Part shown: piece after piece, positions 1-11,745 of the stretch
How positions within the stretch are numbered: the first letter of the stretch is position 1
Layout: each line of letters opens with the position of its first letter
NCBI GenBank assembly: GCA_001600175.1
Contig: BCJC01000002.1
Span: 998,318 to 1,062,317, forward strand
Source of the DNA: Erythrobasidium yunnanense
Taxonomy: Eukaryota > Basidiomycota > Cystobasidiomycetes > Erythrobasidiales > Erythrobasidiaceae
Direction: 5' to 3'
Length of the DNA stretch: 64,000 nt
The notes under the pieces: generated by a model
What the model was told of the DNA's origin: nothing
Seen by the model: only the letters and a program-made list of their open reading frames with translations
The model's database searches: none
Position numbers and translations under genes: made by a program

Positions 1-3000
1 GAACAAACCAATGACGCATTCATCATCCTTGCCTCTGAATCTGGGTATGACCATGTCGATCATCGAGAGGTGGTCATGCGAGCCTAGCGTATCGGCGACG
101 CCGTAACCCATCTCGTTTATCGAGGATAGAGATGTACGGACCCGGCGGTCTTCTGACTCGTCTGGCACAGAAGGGATCATAAGGGTGACATCCATTAGCC
201 CCAAGACTCGGAGCTTGTGGAGCGCGGCAAAGTCCGATAGGTTGCGTTTTCTCGTCGGCAATCCATCCGGTCCAAACTCCTGGTGTGATTGCGCGGAAGG
301 CTTGATCTCCAAGCGTTTATTGCCAGATAAGTTGAGATACCGCAGTTCCAAATTCCAATTCCTGCAAAGTATCGTGCTCAATAGCATGTCATTAACGGCA
401 GGCAGCTAACTTACCAGTTCCAGTCGTACGGCCAGTTCGCGATGTTGTACTTCAGAGCATTATTGCCCACATCAAGAGCGAAGAGGCCCGGGATCTTGCC
501 AAGCTCGGCAGGGAGGGTTTGAAGTTTGTTGCCATTTAGGTATAGCACCCGTAGATTCGTTAGGCGCTCCAAGTCATCGGCCGGCAGGCTCGTAAGCATG
601 TTGCCGCTGAGGAAGAGATAGGTGAGCTGATGGCACTTTTGTAGCATGCCTGGAGGGATTTCGTAGATATCGTTGGAGGAAAGATTGAGAGTAGTGAGTC
701 CAGACATAAGCGAGATGGGTCGGAAAGAATCGTCCCTAAACCGGTTGTAGGCCAAGTAGAGCTTTTTGAGACTCATCGCGAGCGATGGTGTAAGCCTAGC
801 AGGCGATGGATTTGACATCTTGCGCTCCGCCTCCTCGTGATCTTCCGCAGTCGGTTGAGGAGGATCGGGAAACTCGACTATGTTGTTCGAAGTCAGGTTG
901 AGGATCGCAAGTTCGGAGCATAGCCATATCGAATCCGGAATGGTCGTAAGCTTATTGTTCGAAACATCGAGCGTATGCAAGCGTTGCAGTTTGCCGAGCG
1001 ACTCTGGCAGAGAGAGGAGCGCATTATTGTTGAGCGCTAATCTTGCAAGCTTAGACAGATTCCCGATGTTCTCGCTAATTGCTCGGATCTTGTTATCGCT
1101 CAGGACCAGAAGCTGAAGAGAAGAGCATAGGGTGAACAGATCCTCCGGTACTGTCTCCAATCTGGCGCAGGACAGGTCCAAGTGGGTAAGGGCGGAAGGG
1201 GTTGTGCCCGCAGTAACGGTGAAGCGGGTGATAGCGTTGTTCGAGAGATTCAGTATCGCCAGATTGCCCACTTGTAGCTCCAGCGCTTTTGCCATGTTGT
1301 ACTGTGCTCGTAACAGCTTCAAGTTCGGCATTTGGCTGACTGGCGCAAAGTCTGTAATGGCATTCCGTCGACAATCGAGCTCTCGCAGAAGAGTGAGCAT
1401 TCCCATTGTGGCGGGTAGTGTTGTGATCCGATTAGAAAGGATGATCAGACGCTCGAGATTCTTGAGTTTGCCGATCTCAGGCGGAAGGGATGGTAAGAGG
1501 TTGAAGGAGATGTCGAGGTCATTGAGCGATTCTACTTCGCAGACGACGACTGGGAAGGTATCGAAGTGATTGTTCGAGATATTGAGGTATTTGAGGGCGT
1601 GGAAGCGAACGAAGTAGTCAGGGAGAGAGGTGAGACGGTTGTTGTGAACAAAGAGCGTTGTAAGCTCTCTTGTCTCGTCGAGCGCGCAGTGCTCCAGATC
1701 AACTATGCGGTTTATACTGATGTCGAGACGCGTCAAGCCCGTCACTTGCCGCACAGTTTGTGGTATCCTCTTCCAACCCATCTCCACCATCTTAAGATCC
1801 CTCAGCGACGTACATAGCTGCACAAAGTCTGTCGGAAGATGTAGACGTGAATTCCGCGAGACGTTGAGGGAGATGATCTCGTGGGCATGCTTGTAGAGGA
1901 AAACAGGCAAGTTTTCGATTCCTCTACCAGCCATGTCGATATAGTCGAAGCCTTCGAAGCCTTCCTGCTCTGCTCTGATAGCAGACAGAGTCTCGGCCTT
2001 GAAGATAAACTTAACAAGGTATGAATGATCCTCCCTCCCAAGTTCCTCTAAGCGGTCCGCTTCAGGGTCGTAGCCAGCACTGCGAAACTTGCGGTCTTGC
2101 CAAAGCAGGGGCTTTTCTGCACTAGCCATCATTCTCTCCAATCCTCGTGCCCGGCAATACAGCCTGTATGCTTTGGCGGGAAGCTTCGAGTTTGTCGGTA
2201 TAAAGCCCGGTTTCTTGCATATCATGGCGTGAAGTTCGGACACCGTAATGTTCATGGGGACGTTAAGAATGGTGTGTGCATTGTCGGCTTTGAATATACG
2301 AATAGCACCCTAAACCGAGCAGCAAGACACTTCAGCTTCAGCCCAGCTGTACTTGGTAAACGGACACTTGACTAACCAGAGTTGTATTATGCTTCGATAT
2401 GCCCAGCGAAGGGAAGAGACTGTTACCTGTCCCTGGCCTTCTGATGTGGGCCGTGCGTCCAGTTGTTTCGCTTTCAGCCTCGCCATTCAGCAAGGGTGTC
2501 GGCGGAAGACTGGCTCTGTCCAATTTGGAGCGTTCGAACTCTTCATCCGAATCATCATCTTCCGTTTGGAGCTTCGCTCCGGCAACAGGCTTGACAGCCC
2601 ATGAGTCGGGTGCAGTCCAGCCTGCATCAGGGTTGACGGGCAGTCCACCGGCTGTCCCTTCGGACCCACGTCGGTCTGCAGCTGCCAAGCTTGCAATGGA
2701 AGCTTTGCGAGGTGTTTCGACTCCGGGGTGAACGCCTAACCCTGCTCCAAGTCCACCATTGGCTGACCATCTAGTCATAGAACCAAGTATATCTACGCTA
2801 TCTCTCCGTGTAATGCCCAGTCTCTTCCCTAGCGGTGATGGATCCGGCTGTGCGTCGCCTGGTACAAACTCGTATCTGGTAGACCCTGCCAAGCTAGGCC
2901 GCCGCAGGCCGTGAAGCTGGCTTGGTGAAGGCGGCGTTCCAGGTCTCGGACTGTTCGTGCCGCCTGCTGTCCCATTTGGATTGGCTGTCACGGCATTCAA

Positions 3001-4814
3001 GTGATCGTATGGCTGCGCTATCGAATAGCCTTTTGCGAGACTCTGTTGCAGGTTGTCAAGGTTCACAATGCCTTCCATCTCATCCAAATTAGTATCGAGA
3101 CTGATACCAGTGTGGCCGGACGGGTATGCCCTCGACTGTTCCGGTAGAGAGTTCTCTCGCTTCTTGTCCTTCTTGTTGCCTTTTTTCCGCGAACCTTGTT
3201 CTTCAGGAAGGGCAGTCGCCGATCTGGGAGCCATTTTCGGTCTTCCCATGTTCTTGGTAGAAGGTATAGGCACAGAAAGGGATCCTGCGCCCGATCCTGA
3301 TCCTTGTCTACTGTTCGATGGAGAGGTCGTCGGCCCCTCTTCTCTATGATTACCCAGGACATCGTGTAGATTGACTGCGATAGCTGAGCTTTTCTTTCGA
3401 AGCATGCCCATGAATCTTCCACTTGCTTTACGTTCTCGTTCCGCTGGTTGTCTACCTGCACTATCGAACGAAGGCGTACTCTCTGATCGCCCAATAGCTT
3501 TGACGTTGCTGGTTGACTTCGATGCTCGAAGGATGCCCGATACTGACGGCCGCGGCCCTGTAGCCATTGAAGGGTTTCTCGAGCGAGGCGGTGAAGACAG
3601 CGTACTTGGGGAGCTCGGTCGTTTGCCCTGTCAGACGAGAGCGTCAGTCAAGATAGGAGATACACTCGTAAAAGACTCACATCTGAGCCTTGATACAGCC
3701 ATGGCACAATTTCCTCGAGTTGCCCATCATCCGCTGCTGTATCCAAATCTGTCGACTTGCCATTTGTCCCAGCCCATCTGGCACCAGTACTCCCTCTATC
3801 TACAGAAAGAGGAAGAGAGCCAAACTCCGTTTCCGGCAGTGAGTCTGAGCGTGCGCCTGTCACCATACCGCTAGGCGCAAGCATGCCTGCTAACCCCTCG
3901 GAGCTAGGGGAGGTAACTAGATTTGGCGAACCCGAAAAGATCGTGCGTGGAGATGCATCCACTGGAGGTAGACCGATTTTGAAAGTTTGTACGCCCGGAG
4001 GAGCTGATTTGCCTTGTCCAGATTTGGATGGCGACAGCTTCAGACTTGATGAGGAGGAAGAGACGGTCCGGTGTGAGTGCATACGCTCCCGAGGCTCTCT
4101 GTCTGGCGTTGGTACTACCGCATACTGTGATCGTACTGATGCTGCACCCGGTGAAGGCTGAGGGAATTCGAAGTATGATAGATTCGAAGTCGAATCGGTC
4201 GATCGAGACTGCTGAAGGGCCGAAGAGAACGGATTTGTAGCACTTGGTGTCGTTGTAGGCGATATTCCGCTGAGAGGGCTTACTCCACTACTACCGCTAT
4301 TGGAGAAATGCAGTCTCGGCGTCGAGGACATCTTGCGAAAGTGCTTCGGCCGCGAAGGTGACGCATTGGCATTCGCTTCTGGAGTTCCTTCTCTTGCTAG
4401 ATTGCCAGTGCTTGATGCGCGCGGAAATGTATGCTGAGATGATGACCCCGCCTTTTGCGATGCAAGAATGTCGGCTGGTTCGCCAAGCTGTGAGAGGATC
4501 TTAGACCTGCATAGATGGTTCGCACAACAAGATTGTAATGATTAACAGCAATCAGCGTACTGTGCGAACGCGATTCGGATGCACGTAGCGGTTTTCTTTT
4601 CTTGCACTCACCGGCTACCAGCGCCGACGAGAGGTAGGGTACTCGATGTGCGGTCGGCATGCATGCTGCCAGAGAACAGCGTATTGGTCATTGAGCCATC
4701 TGTGAGGTCCAGGAAGCCAGAGATCTGGGTATTGCTCGATCCGGCGTTGTTGCTGCTTGTGCCGTTGGCTGATGGCTTTATAGGGCTGATTGACTTCTTC
4801 CTACTTCCCAGCAT
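1..4814 (-). CDS. CYR1: Adenylate cyclase (CYR1/UAC1 type), 3' end outside window
   Basis: Makes cAMP from ATP downstream of Ras and Galpha at the fungal plasma membrane. My exon model on the minus strand is 4612-4814, 3681-4506, 2377-3627, 415-2309 and 1-361, all joined in phase through introns of 53-105 bp, giving 1512 visible residues. The first about 760 residues are Ser/Thr/Pro-rich and look disordered. A Ras-association domain then starts with GAIRIFKADNAHTIL and spans about residues 760-850. A long leucine-rich-repeat array follows (about 885-1420), with repeats of the LxxLxLxxNxLxxLP type. The last visible exon ends in a PP2C-like stretch (MGYGVADTLG, VIPRFRGKDDE), as in fungal adenylate cyclases. 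The cyclase catalytic domain must lie to the left of position 1. The start ATG at 4814 has an in-frame stop just upstream, so it is preferred, though an upstream exon cannot be excluded. The domain order RA-LRR-PP2C makes the family call secure. Confidence 0.93.
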
Positions 4815-5393
4815 GTTGTATAGCTGTTATTCACGGCTGTAAGCAGCGTGTATATCTAACTTTGCCCGTTCTTCCTGCCAATCTCCTTCGCAACCTCTGC
4901 TAGCTGGGCTATGTCGTTCGTTATGGGCAAGTCATTCGCGTCGTTTGTGGATTCGCAGGCGCAGTAGCGTTATCTTGGAGGTATACACTGCGATGTGCGC
5001 AGGAAATCAAGGCGAAAAAGGCCTGGATAAATGGTTGTTGTTGGAAAGAGGCTGGCTCGGCATGCACTCAGGGCAGTGAATCTGGAGATACGTTGATTGC
5101 GAAATACCGTAGTCTTGAAAGTCTTGATATGTGGGCAATGTGAAAGATTTAAACCGTATCTTTGGTACTTTCCGCGAAGTCAGCAGAAAATCAAGCTTGA
5201 ACGTTGCGTTGATCCGTGACAACTGGCAAGATCGTGCAAGACTGATTGTTCAGGTTTATATGTCTGCACTGGTGCATTATGAGCACTTCTTAAGCTGAGT
5301 AGTATCCCTTACTGACTTCGAAAGCAGGCCTTGCGATATCAGCTCGGCTGCATATGCCCGGTGAAGACCCCTCAATTGACTTCAGACTTCGCA
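4815..5393. other. Intergenic region, divergent promoters
   Basis: This 579-bp gap lies between the start of adenylate cyclase (minus) and the first F-box-like gene (plus), so it should hold both promoters. I see only short frames without coding character and no clear repeat or RNA gene. Confidence 0.6.
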
Positions 5394-6672
5394 ATGCCTT
5401 CCCAATCCACCTCTCCTACATATCACATCCCAAACGAAGTTACTCTTCTGATCTTGGCACACTGCGACTCGGCGACTCGATATGCGATCCTGCGAACGGA
5501 TCGAGCCAACTACAATCTGGCTTTGCCTTTTCTTTACGAGCACATCACTCTCTACACTCCTAAGCAACTGCGATGCCTTGCGGAAAGCGTGCAAGCTGTA
5601 AGCTCGTCATGCTCTCTTCCAAACCATTTCAAGCATACAACGGCCTTTACCTATGCCTTGACTGCACGGTCGCCGACTGCTGTCCAAACAGACTTGAATC
5701 TCAGACTGTATAATTCTCTGGCCCGGATACCGTATTTCAACCGGACAGAAGGGTCCGAAGATCCAGAGCCGCTCTTTCCAAATCTGAAGACAGCCTACTT
5801 TTATCCTTTGCCTATGCTCGAATCCGAGCCTCAACCATTGACTTCTTTCCTCGCCGGTATACAGCATCTTCATCTGCTGCATCACCAAGATACAGCCTAC
5901 GACAGCATGCCTCATCTGCCCAGTCTAGGCATCGACTCCTTACAGACTCTCCACATCTACCATCTTCTGGGCGCCGAGCTATACTCAGCTCCAAGTCACC
6001 TGAATCGATATCTTGGTTTCCAGAACAGCTTGGCGAGCATTGACTTCCAGCTACAGGCATATTGCGAGTATGCTTTGGAAAGCATAGTGACGCGGCAGGC
6101 AGAAGGTTGTTCACCACAAAGTAAGTGTCAAAGCTTCAGGTCAGTCTATATGCTGAGTACTAAGTCTTGCCCAGCGCCAGGTGCCGGAGAGCTGGCGTAT
6201 GCAGCCACTGCATACACAAGCGAATGTGCGCAAGTCATAGCGTCTGTGCTGCAAGAGATCGTATTTGGAGAAGTCGTGGTCCCATCTCGAGGTTTCTCGC
6301 TGGTCTGGACGCGGTGGACGCCAAATTTGAACCTGGTCAGCCTGACTATACCCTTAGAGGGCCGAGAGGGCTTATCACAAGAGACTCTTCCTGGACTAGT
6401 CAGATACGAGCTTGCGTCGATGTGGGAGCATGCCCTCAATTCCCCGCATATACCGTCTCGAGCAGTGCCCAGATCGTTGCCTCTCATCGTCCTGAATACT
6501 GTTGGTACGACGTCTACAGAAGCAGGAAGAGCGTCGAGATGGGAGCTAGTCAGTCAAAAAGAGCATGCCTGACGCTGTACTATACTGATTCCTTCAACAG
6601 CCGGGAGTCGGGGACGAAGCATTCTTGCGCGAGCATGCTGACGATCCCTGGCAACTCATCGAGAGGTCTTGA
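5394..6672 (+). CDS. F-box-like protein, tandem paralogue 1
   Basis: Model: 5394-6120, 6175-6548 and 6601-6672, 390 residues. The N-terminus carries an F-box-like motif (IPNEVTLLILAHCDSATR, then RTDRANYNLALPFLYEHITL). In F-box proteins this helix bundle binds Skp1 in an SCF ubiquitin ligase. The rest has regular Leu/His-rich segments (LFPNLKTAYFYPLP, LHIYHLLG) that recur in the three neighbouring paralogues, so it is a family-specific substrate domain rather than a recognisable LRR or WD40. The first intron (6121-6174) is 54 bp and stop-free in frame, so a naive reading runs through it. The last intron (6549-6600) is placed by the shared start of the final exon (PGVGDE here, PGIEDE in paralogue 3). 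The ATG at 5394 is chosen because it leaves 12 residues before the motif, as in paralogue 4. The F-box call rests on the pattern only; the target is unknown. Confidence 0.7.
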
Positions 6673-6978
6673 TAAAGTTTCGACCTTGCTGCCACAAGGC
6701 GAAGCGATCAGGAAGAAGGCGCATTCTGGGCCACCGTCCAACTGCTAGACACCCAAAACCAACTCTTCGCAATGGCGCTAGGTGAAAGCACTATACATGC
6801 GCTTGACAAGGCTCCAATTGCCTCTCACTCTGCTCTTCCTCCCCTCTCAGACTCTTACCGACACAAGGTGTCAGATCGCGACCAAACAGTACACGTCATC
6901 CGTTCTTCGCACGTCTGCTACTTGAGAATCGCGTGTTTGGAGGACATTAAATACTAGCCTCAATACTCAGTACCTCAG
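6673..6978. other. Intergenic region between F-box-like paralogues 1 and 2
   Basis: This 306-bp gap holds the terminator of paralogue 1 and the promoter of paralogue 2. No further gene, repeat or RNA could be supported. Confidence 0.55.
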
Positions 6979-8325
6979 ATGGATCTAGCCAGTGAGTCTG
7001 AGCAAGCCAAATCAAGAATACCCAAACTTAATCTGCGCACAGACCGCCTGCAGGCCGAATGCTCCACAGAGGAAGTAGACCCTTCAGCTTCTGTTGAGGC
7101 GATTACGCTCTCTCCTCGCCTGCCCAGCGATGTCATCCTGAACGTTCTGGCCTTCTGCGAGCCATCAGCAGCCAACGCCATTGTGCGCAGCTGTCGCGAG
7201 TATCACCATCTCGGCACACCTTTCCTCTATATCCAAGTCAAAGTATACACGCCTCAGCAGGTGCATCGCCTGGCTGCATGTGTACAGGCCGTTCAGGCGG
7301 GGACCGTCAATCACAACTACTTTCGGTTTACGGAGGCCTTCACATATGCTTTGACAGCCACATCAGATAGTCACTACACTGCTCTGGAACATATGTCAAC
7401 ATTCCCTGTTCTGGCGACAATTCCCTCTCAGTCTCATGCCAATTTGCCAATCTTTCCAAAGCTTACAGAGGCTTTCTTCTATCCTCTGCCGACTTTGGAT
7501 CCATCGCGAACAGTAGCAGATCCTTCAAACTGCGTTCTGCACAGTATAACACGCCTACATCTACTTTGGACACCTCACACGATATACAGCGACCTTCCAA
7601 CCTGTCATAGTATAGGCATGACCGCTTTGCAATCGGTGACGCTGTATCACTTGATGGGCGGTGAAGCGGGTCGATGGCCCACTATCCGGAACTTTCTGGG
7701 CTTTCAGCAATGCCTGACCCACCTCGAGTTCCGCCTGGAAGAGCATTCGTCGCACTTTCTGAGCCCTTCAAGAGATGCTTCTGTAACTATACAATGTAAG
7801 GCGATATTTCATTGCATGATTCAACTGAAAAGCTTGCATTTGTGAACAGGCCTGCCATATCCGAGATCAGACATTGTTGTTCCGACACCATGTTACTCCT
7901 ATGCGACGATAGTAACGAACATCCTCCACAAAACAGTATATCGCCTCATGACGGGCTGGCGCGTCCAGGAAATGACCTGGCGAAGGAAGATGCCAAGTTT
8001 ACAGCAAGTCGTCATTAGTCTGCCACGTCGAGACAACAGAGACATGCAGTACTGTATCGATACGCTAGCATATGAGTGTCGAAAAGGGATCACCGCTGTC
8101 TACAAGCTTCTGGATCATCCATATAGATGTCCCGATTTGGTGATAAGGATACCTGACTCGGCGGAGGAAGCAGGTTCTGAGTGGGCCTTGGTGAGGATCG
8201 TGGCCTGCTCTGTCAGTGCAGCGTCGCTGAATCCCACTCTGCAGCGAGGTGATCTGACCCTTGACGAGTTGAGGCAAGGATTCGAGCAGCTATGGGATTA
8301 CAGGGAGATGCTGGGACCAGAATGA
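6979..8325 (+). CDS. F-box-like protein, tandem paralogue 2
   Basis: Model: 6979-7795, 7850-8190 and 8245-8325, 412 residues. It is longer at the N-terminus than its neighbours, with about 45 extra residues before the F-box-like motif LPSDVILNVLAFCEPSA. The segment VYTPQQVHRLAACVQAVQ matches LYTPKQLRCLAESVQAV in paralogue 1, and FPKLTEAFFYPLPTL matches FPNLKTAYFYPLPML. Both introns are 54 bp and sit at the same places as in paralogue 1. The second (gtgagg to ctgcag) has no in-frame stop, so an unspliced message would stay open and add 18 residues. The C-terminus diverges from the PW-containing tail of the other three copies. Role inferred as an SCF substrate adaptor; substrate unknown. Confidence 0.68.
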
Positions 8326-8705
8326 TCGCCGTGCTTGACGATGCAGCTCAGCCAGATCAAAAGCTGGCGGGCACGCCCTTCTGTGAGTATCCTGGACGCG
8401 CGACCCGCTTTGTCGAAGCTGTTACCGGAATAGGTTGCATAAACATATGATATGCATAGCATGATAGTTAAGATGCTTGATATGGGAGACTTTGCTTCTT
8501 CAACCGCGGGTGAAAACAGTCGCGTAGCTTTCCTTCCGCCCGACTCATCCAAATGGCAGTCCACAGCTTACAGCCCTGACGCAGCTGCGTATTGATGTCA
8601 CCAAGTGAGCGACTATCCTCTAGGGTCGTCGCTAGCTGGCCTTGCTCAATCTGACCCAGCTTGTTTACAGGAGGTCCGCCTAATACCTGCGTACAAAACG
8701 GCCCG
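8326..8705. other. Intergenic region between F-box-like paralogues 2 and 3
   Basis: This 380-bp gap should contain the paralogue 2 terminator and the paralogue 3 promoter. The reading frame of paralogue 3 is open some way upstream of its first ATG, but no ATG lies in that extension. Nothing else was recognised. Confidence 0.5.
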
Positions 8706-9927
8706 ATGAGAGCAGCTACCATGGCCGCTTCGCTGTCGATGAATGGTTACAACATGCCCACTGTGGTCATCCAGCTCATATTGGCCCACTGCGATGATTC
8801 GACCCTATACGCGTTCATGCGAACGTCTCGCTCATATCTGAAGCTAGCAACGCCGATCCTGTACGACCACATCACTATCTCCTCCATAGCACAGCTCGGA
8901 CTTCTCAAGGATTGCGTACTGGAGCAGACCCTTCACGCAGATTGTCCTGGAACTCCCTGGACCCGATGCTTTACGTTAGCCCTGCACACGGTAGCTGCAT
9001 GGTCTGGCCCGTTTCTATCATCGATACAGACCATCATCGACTACCTGAGCAGCATTCCGCATACCTCTGAAAGAATAGGCGGCCTCTTTCCCAATCTCAC
9101 AAAGGCATACCTCTACCCTATTCGAGGATACCTCTACTACACACATTACCCTTCCGAGGCGATCAGAAAGACATTCTTGAGCAACGTTCAACATCTTCAC
9201 TTGCTAAGTGACGGAGTATCTGGTCCTTTCTCCCTCCCTAATTGCCATCCGCTCGGGATCAAGCGCTTGCGCGACATCCACGTATACGACTATCATCTTG
9301 CTTTTGATCCATTCGCAAACGTCCCAGAGGGCGGGTTCTGGCGATTCATATCGCAACAGCCAAATCTCACCGCCATTCATGTCTATCATCAAAGCCAGGC
9401 TTGTCTTATCAGTGAAGAGGCTCATCCAGACGGCATACCAATCGACGATTTCCTAATAATCCCTCCTGAACCGCCTTTGATACCTGTCCAACGTCTACAC
9501 TACGACTCGGACCGCATCGCAAGTCTATGCGGCGAGCTGGCGTATGCCATTGGAATGGTCACGTCGAAAGACAAACTAAGTGTTAAAGAGAGCCTGTTCT
9601 ACGCATTCTTTGTGCCAAAGCTGGAGCATATCGTGATCAAAGTCCCGATTACTTGCGGCGACCTTCGATGGGAATCCTCGAATCTTCTGCAAAGACTTCG
9701 GGCGGGTGTTGAGCTTGCTCGCGACCAGTGGATGGAAAGCCACTCCTTAAGTCCGGCTATCACAATCAAGATCAAATGGACCCAAGATCAAGGAAACAAT
9801 CAGCAGCGAGACATGGAAGCAGAACTGGTGAGGCAATTGACGCTGCATGTATGAGTGAAGACTGACACATCATACAACTCAGCCTGGAATTGAAGACGAA
9901 CCATGGCGTTTGAGCGGGTTGCATTAA
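8706..9927 (+). CDS. F-box-like protein, tandem paralogue 3
   Basis: Model: 8706-9827 and 9883-9927, 388 residues. The F-box-like motif is MPTVVIQLILAHCDDSTLYA followed by RTSRSYLKLATPILYDHITI, very close to paralogue 4. Downstream blocks (LFPNLTKAYLYPI, LSNVQHLHLL, CHPLGIKRLRDIHVYDY) align with the other copies. The first intron of paralogues 1 and 2 is absent. The last intron (9828-9882, 55 bp) is kept, and splicing replaces a short in-frame tail by PGIEDEPWRLSGLH, which matches the paralogue 1 ending. The first in-frame ATG is 8706; a second at 8724 is also possible. SCF adaptor role inferred only from the N-terminal motif. Confidence 0.7.
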
Positions 9928-10384
9928 CTTGGTCTAGCTGCAGTATGGCGGCCTAGGCGCTCTCATTATTCGAAAGCCTACATCCATTTGAAAGAAAAAA
10001 AATATGATCAAAGTAGCTCCGCGAATAAGAAGGGATGCGTATGAGGGCGAATCATCGATCGCCGCGCTGGGAGCGCAGGAAGGGATGCAGAGTGAAGAAG
10101 CTAGTCTCGTAGTATGTCATGCCTGTTGTAATAATATTTAAGCTCAGCAAAAGTAGGGATCCGAATCTGAGCGACTGCTCCCTTGCCTCCCGCCAAATCG
10201 CGATTCTGCACGAGCCCCATCGAGGCAGCTCAGCTGGTCCATCCGTGCCCACACTCAGATGCCTGCCGTCTGATTCGCGAAGGTAACACTTGACAGCTCT
10301 GTATGGGCCTGAATCGCGTCTCACATCCTGCTCGAATTTCCAGAACGTCCCTCCCAAACAAAGGATCGACTCTCCTCTGCTATT
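9928..10384. other. Intergenic region between F-box-like paralogues 3 and 4
   Basis: This 457-bp gap contains a short A-rich stretch near 9994-10003, and no open frame of coding quality. It probably holds the terminator of paralogue 3 and the promoter of paralogue 4. Confidence 0.5.
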
Positions 10385-11572
10385 ATGAGCAAGCCGATAC
10401 CATCCAAAGGCGGTAGCTTGCCAGTCGAAGTCATACAGCTTATTCTGGCCAAATGTAATCACAATCCGACTCTCTACGCCTTCGCAAGGACCTCACGAGC
10501 CTCTTACAGTCTGGCGATTCCTCTCTTATACAAGCACATAACCATCTCGTCCTTACGCCAGCTGGGACGCTTTCAAACATGCATGCACACCCAGAGGGTG
10601 CACGCGGAACGTCCAGGATCGCTTCACACAGCCTCGTTTACATTGGCCATAGCCATAAGCGTGTCTTCGGGACTGCCATTAGCGGCACGAGTGTCAGAAA
10701 CGATAGCTAGACAGCTCGTCCAGGCTCTAATCGATATACCTGATACCTCGCCAAAGGGTGGACCTCTCTTTCCCAAGCTCACCAAGGCATTCCTGTATCC
10801 GCTTTGCGAATTCACGATAGCAAATGCGCGTACTCGCATTAAAGATGCACCCAGATCGACTTTCCTCAGCAATATCAATCACTTGGAGCTCATCGACGGC
10901 GGCCAGACAAGCCCTTTCGACATTCCCACATGTCGCCAACTTGGCATCTTCTCTTTACGTCACGTACACTTGCATCGCGTCAGTGTCATGACCATAAGTC
11001 TGCGCGCTGAAACTGCGCCCGAGGGATTCTGGCTTTTCGCCGGCGTCCAGCCTGCCCTCGAGAGTATCGGTATTCACATCCAGAGCTCCGGTTCACCGCT
11101 TCAGGGGCCCATCACGCGGTCGACTGTAGCAGCCTCCATATACTCTATAGCGGATCGAGCTCTCGTAGCTGGGTTCCTAAAAAGAATGTGCCAAAGCATA
11201 CCATATTCCAGTGGAGGCATTCCTGAGCATGATGGCTCACTGCGACACACTTTCAGCTGGTCCGAAATGCCAAACTTCCGATACTTCATCGTAAGCTATC
11301 CAACTATCGGGGCCGACGAGATAGCGGCGATGCATCGATTACGTGGTGTGCTGGAAACGACACGCAATGCGCGCTTAGCAAGATATATACTTCAGTCTGC
11401 GCCAGATGTCATCGTCAAGTGGAAGAGCAGTCTTGAAGGCAATGAAGAACAGCCATGGCAAGCAGTATTGGTGAGGATAATCCAACATAGCTATTGGACA
11501 AGCCTGACGAAGTCTTCTCCGCAGCCGACCGACTCCGAAAAGCCGTGGCAAGTAATGCAGTGTAGTGACTGA
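10385..11572 (+). CDS. F-box-like protein, tandem paralogue 4
   Basis: Model: 10385-11470 and 11525-11572, 377 residues. The motif LPVEVIQLILAKCN with RTSRASYSLAIPLLYKHITI is nearly the same as in paralogue 3. LFPKLTKAFLYPL, FLSNINHLEL and CRQLGIFSLRHVHLH follow in the family order. The last intron (11471-11524) is exactly 54 bp, opens with gtgagg like those of paralogues 2 and 3, and is free of in-frame stops, so retention would insert 18 residues without a frame change. The short final exon encodes PTDSEKPWQVMQCSD, sharing the PW-Q element of paralogue 1. The plus-strand order of the four copies suggests unequal crossing-over as the source of the array. Confidence 0.7.
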   Translation: MSKPIPSKGGSLPVEVIQLILAKCNHNPTLYAFARTSRASYSLAIPLLYKHITISSLRQLGRFQTCMHTQRVHAERPGSLHTASFTLAIAISVSSGLPLAARVSETIARQLVQALIDIPDTSPKGGPLFPKLTKAFLYPLCEFTIANARTRIKDAPRSTFLSNINHLELIDGGQTSPFDIPTCRQLGIFSLRHVHLHRVSVMTISLRAETAPEGFWLFAGVQPALESIGIHIQSSGSPLQGPITRSTVAASIYSIADRALVAGFLKRMCQSIPYSSGGIPEHDGSLRHTFSWSEMPNFRYFIVSYPTIGADEIAAMHRLRGVLETTRNARLARYILQSAPDVIVKWKSSLEGNEEQPWQAVLVRIIQHSYWTSLTKSSPQPTDSEKPWQVMQCSD

Positions 11573-11745
11573 CGGACCTTACGTGCTGCTTCTGCAACAA
11601 AGTCGAGACTATCTGCCTTTGGTAGTGAAACAGGCCGGAAAGCTGCAGATAATCTCGAGGCAAACGCTCTCAAAGAATCTAGGATGACCGAATTACGCTG
11701 CTAGTATGCTACATAGTGCTTTGGAAGGGAATCGCAATGGAAGGT

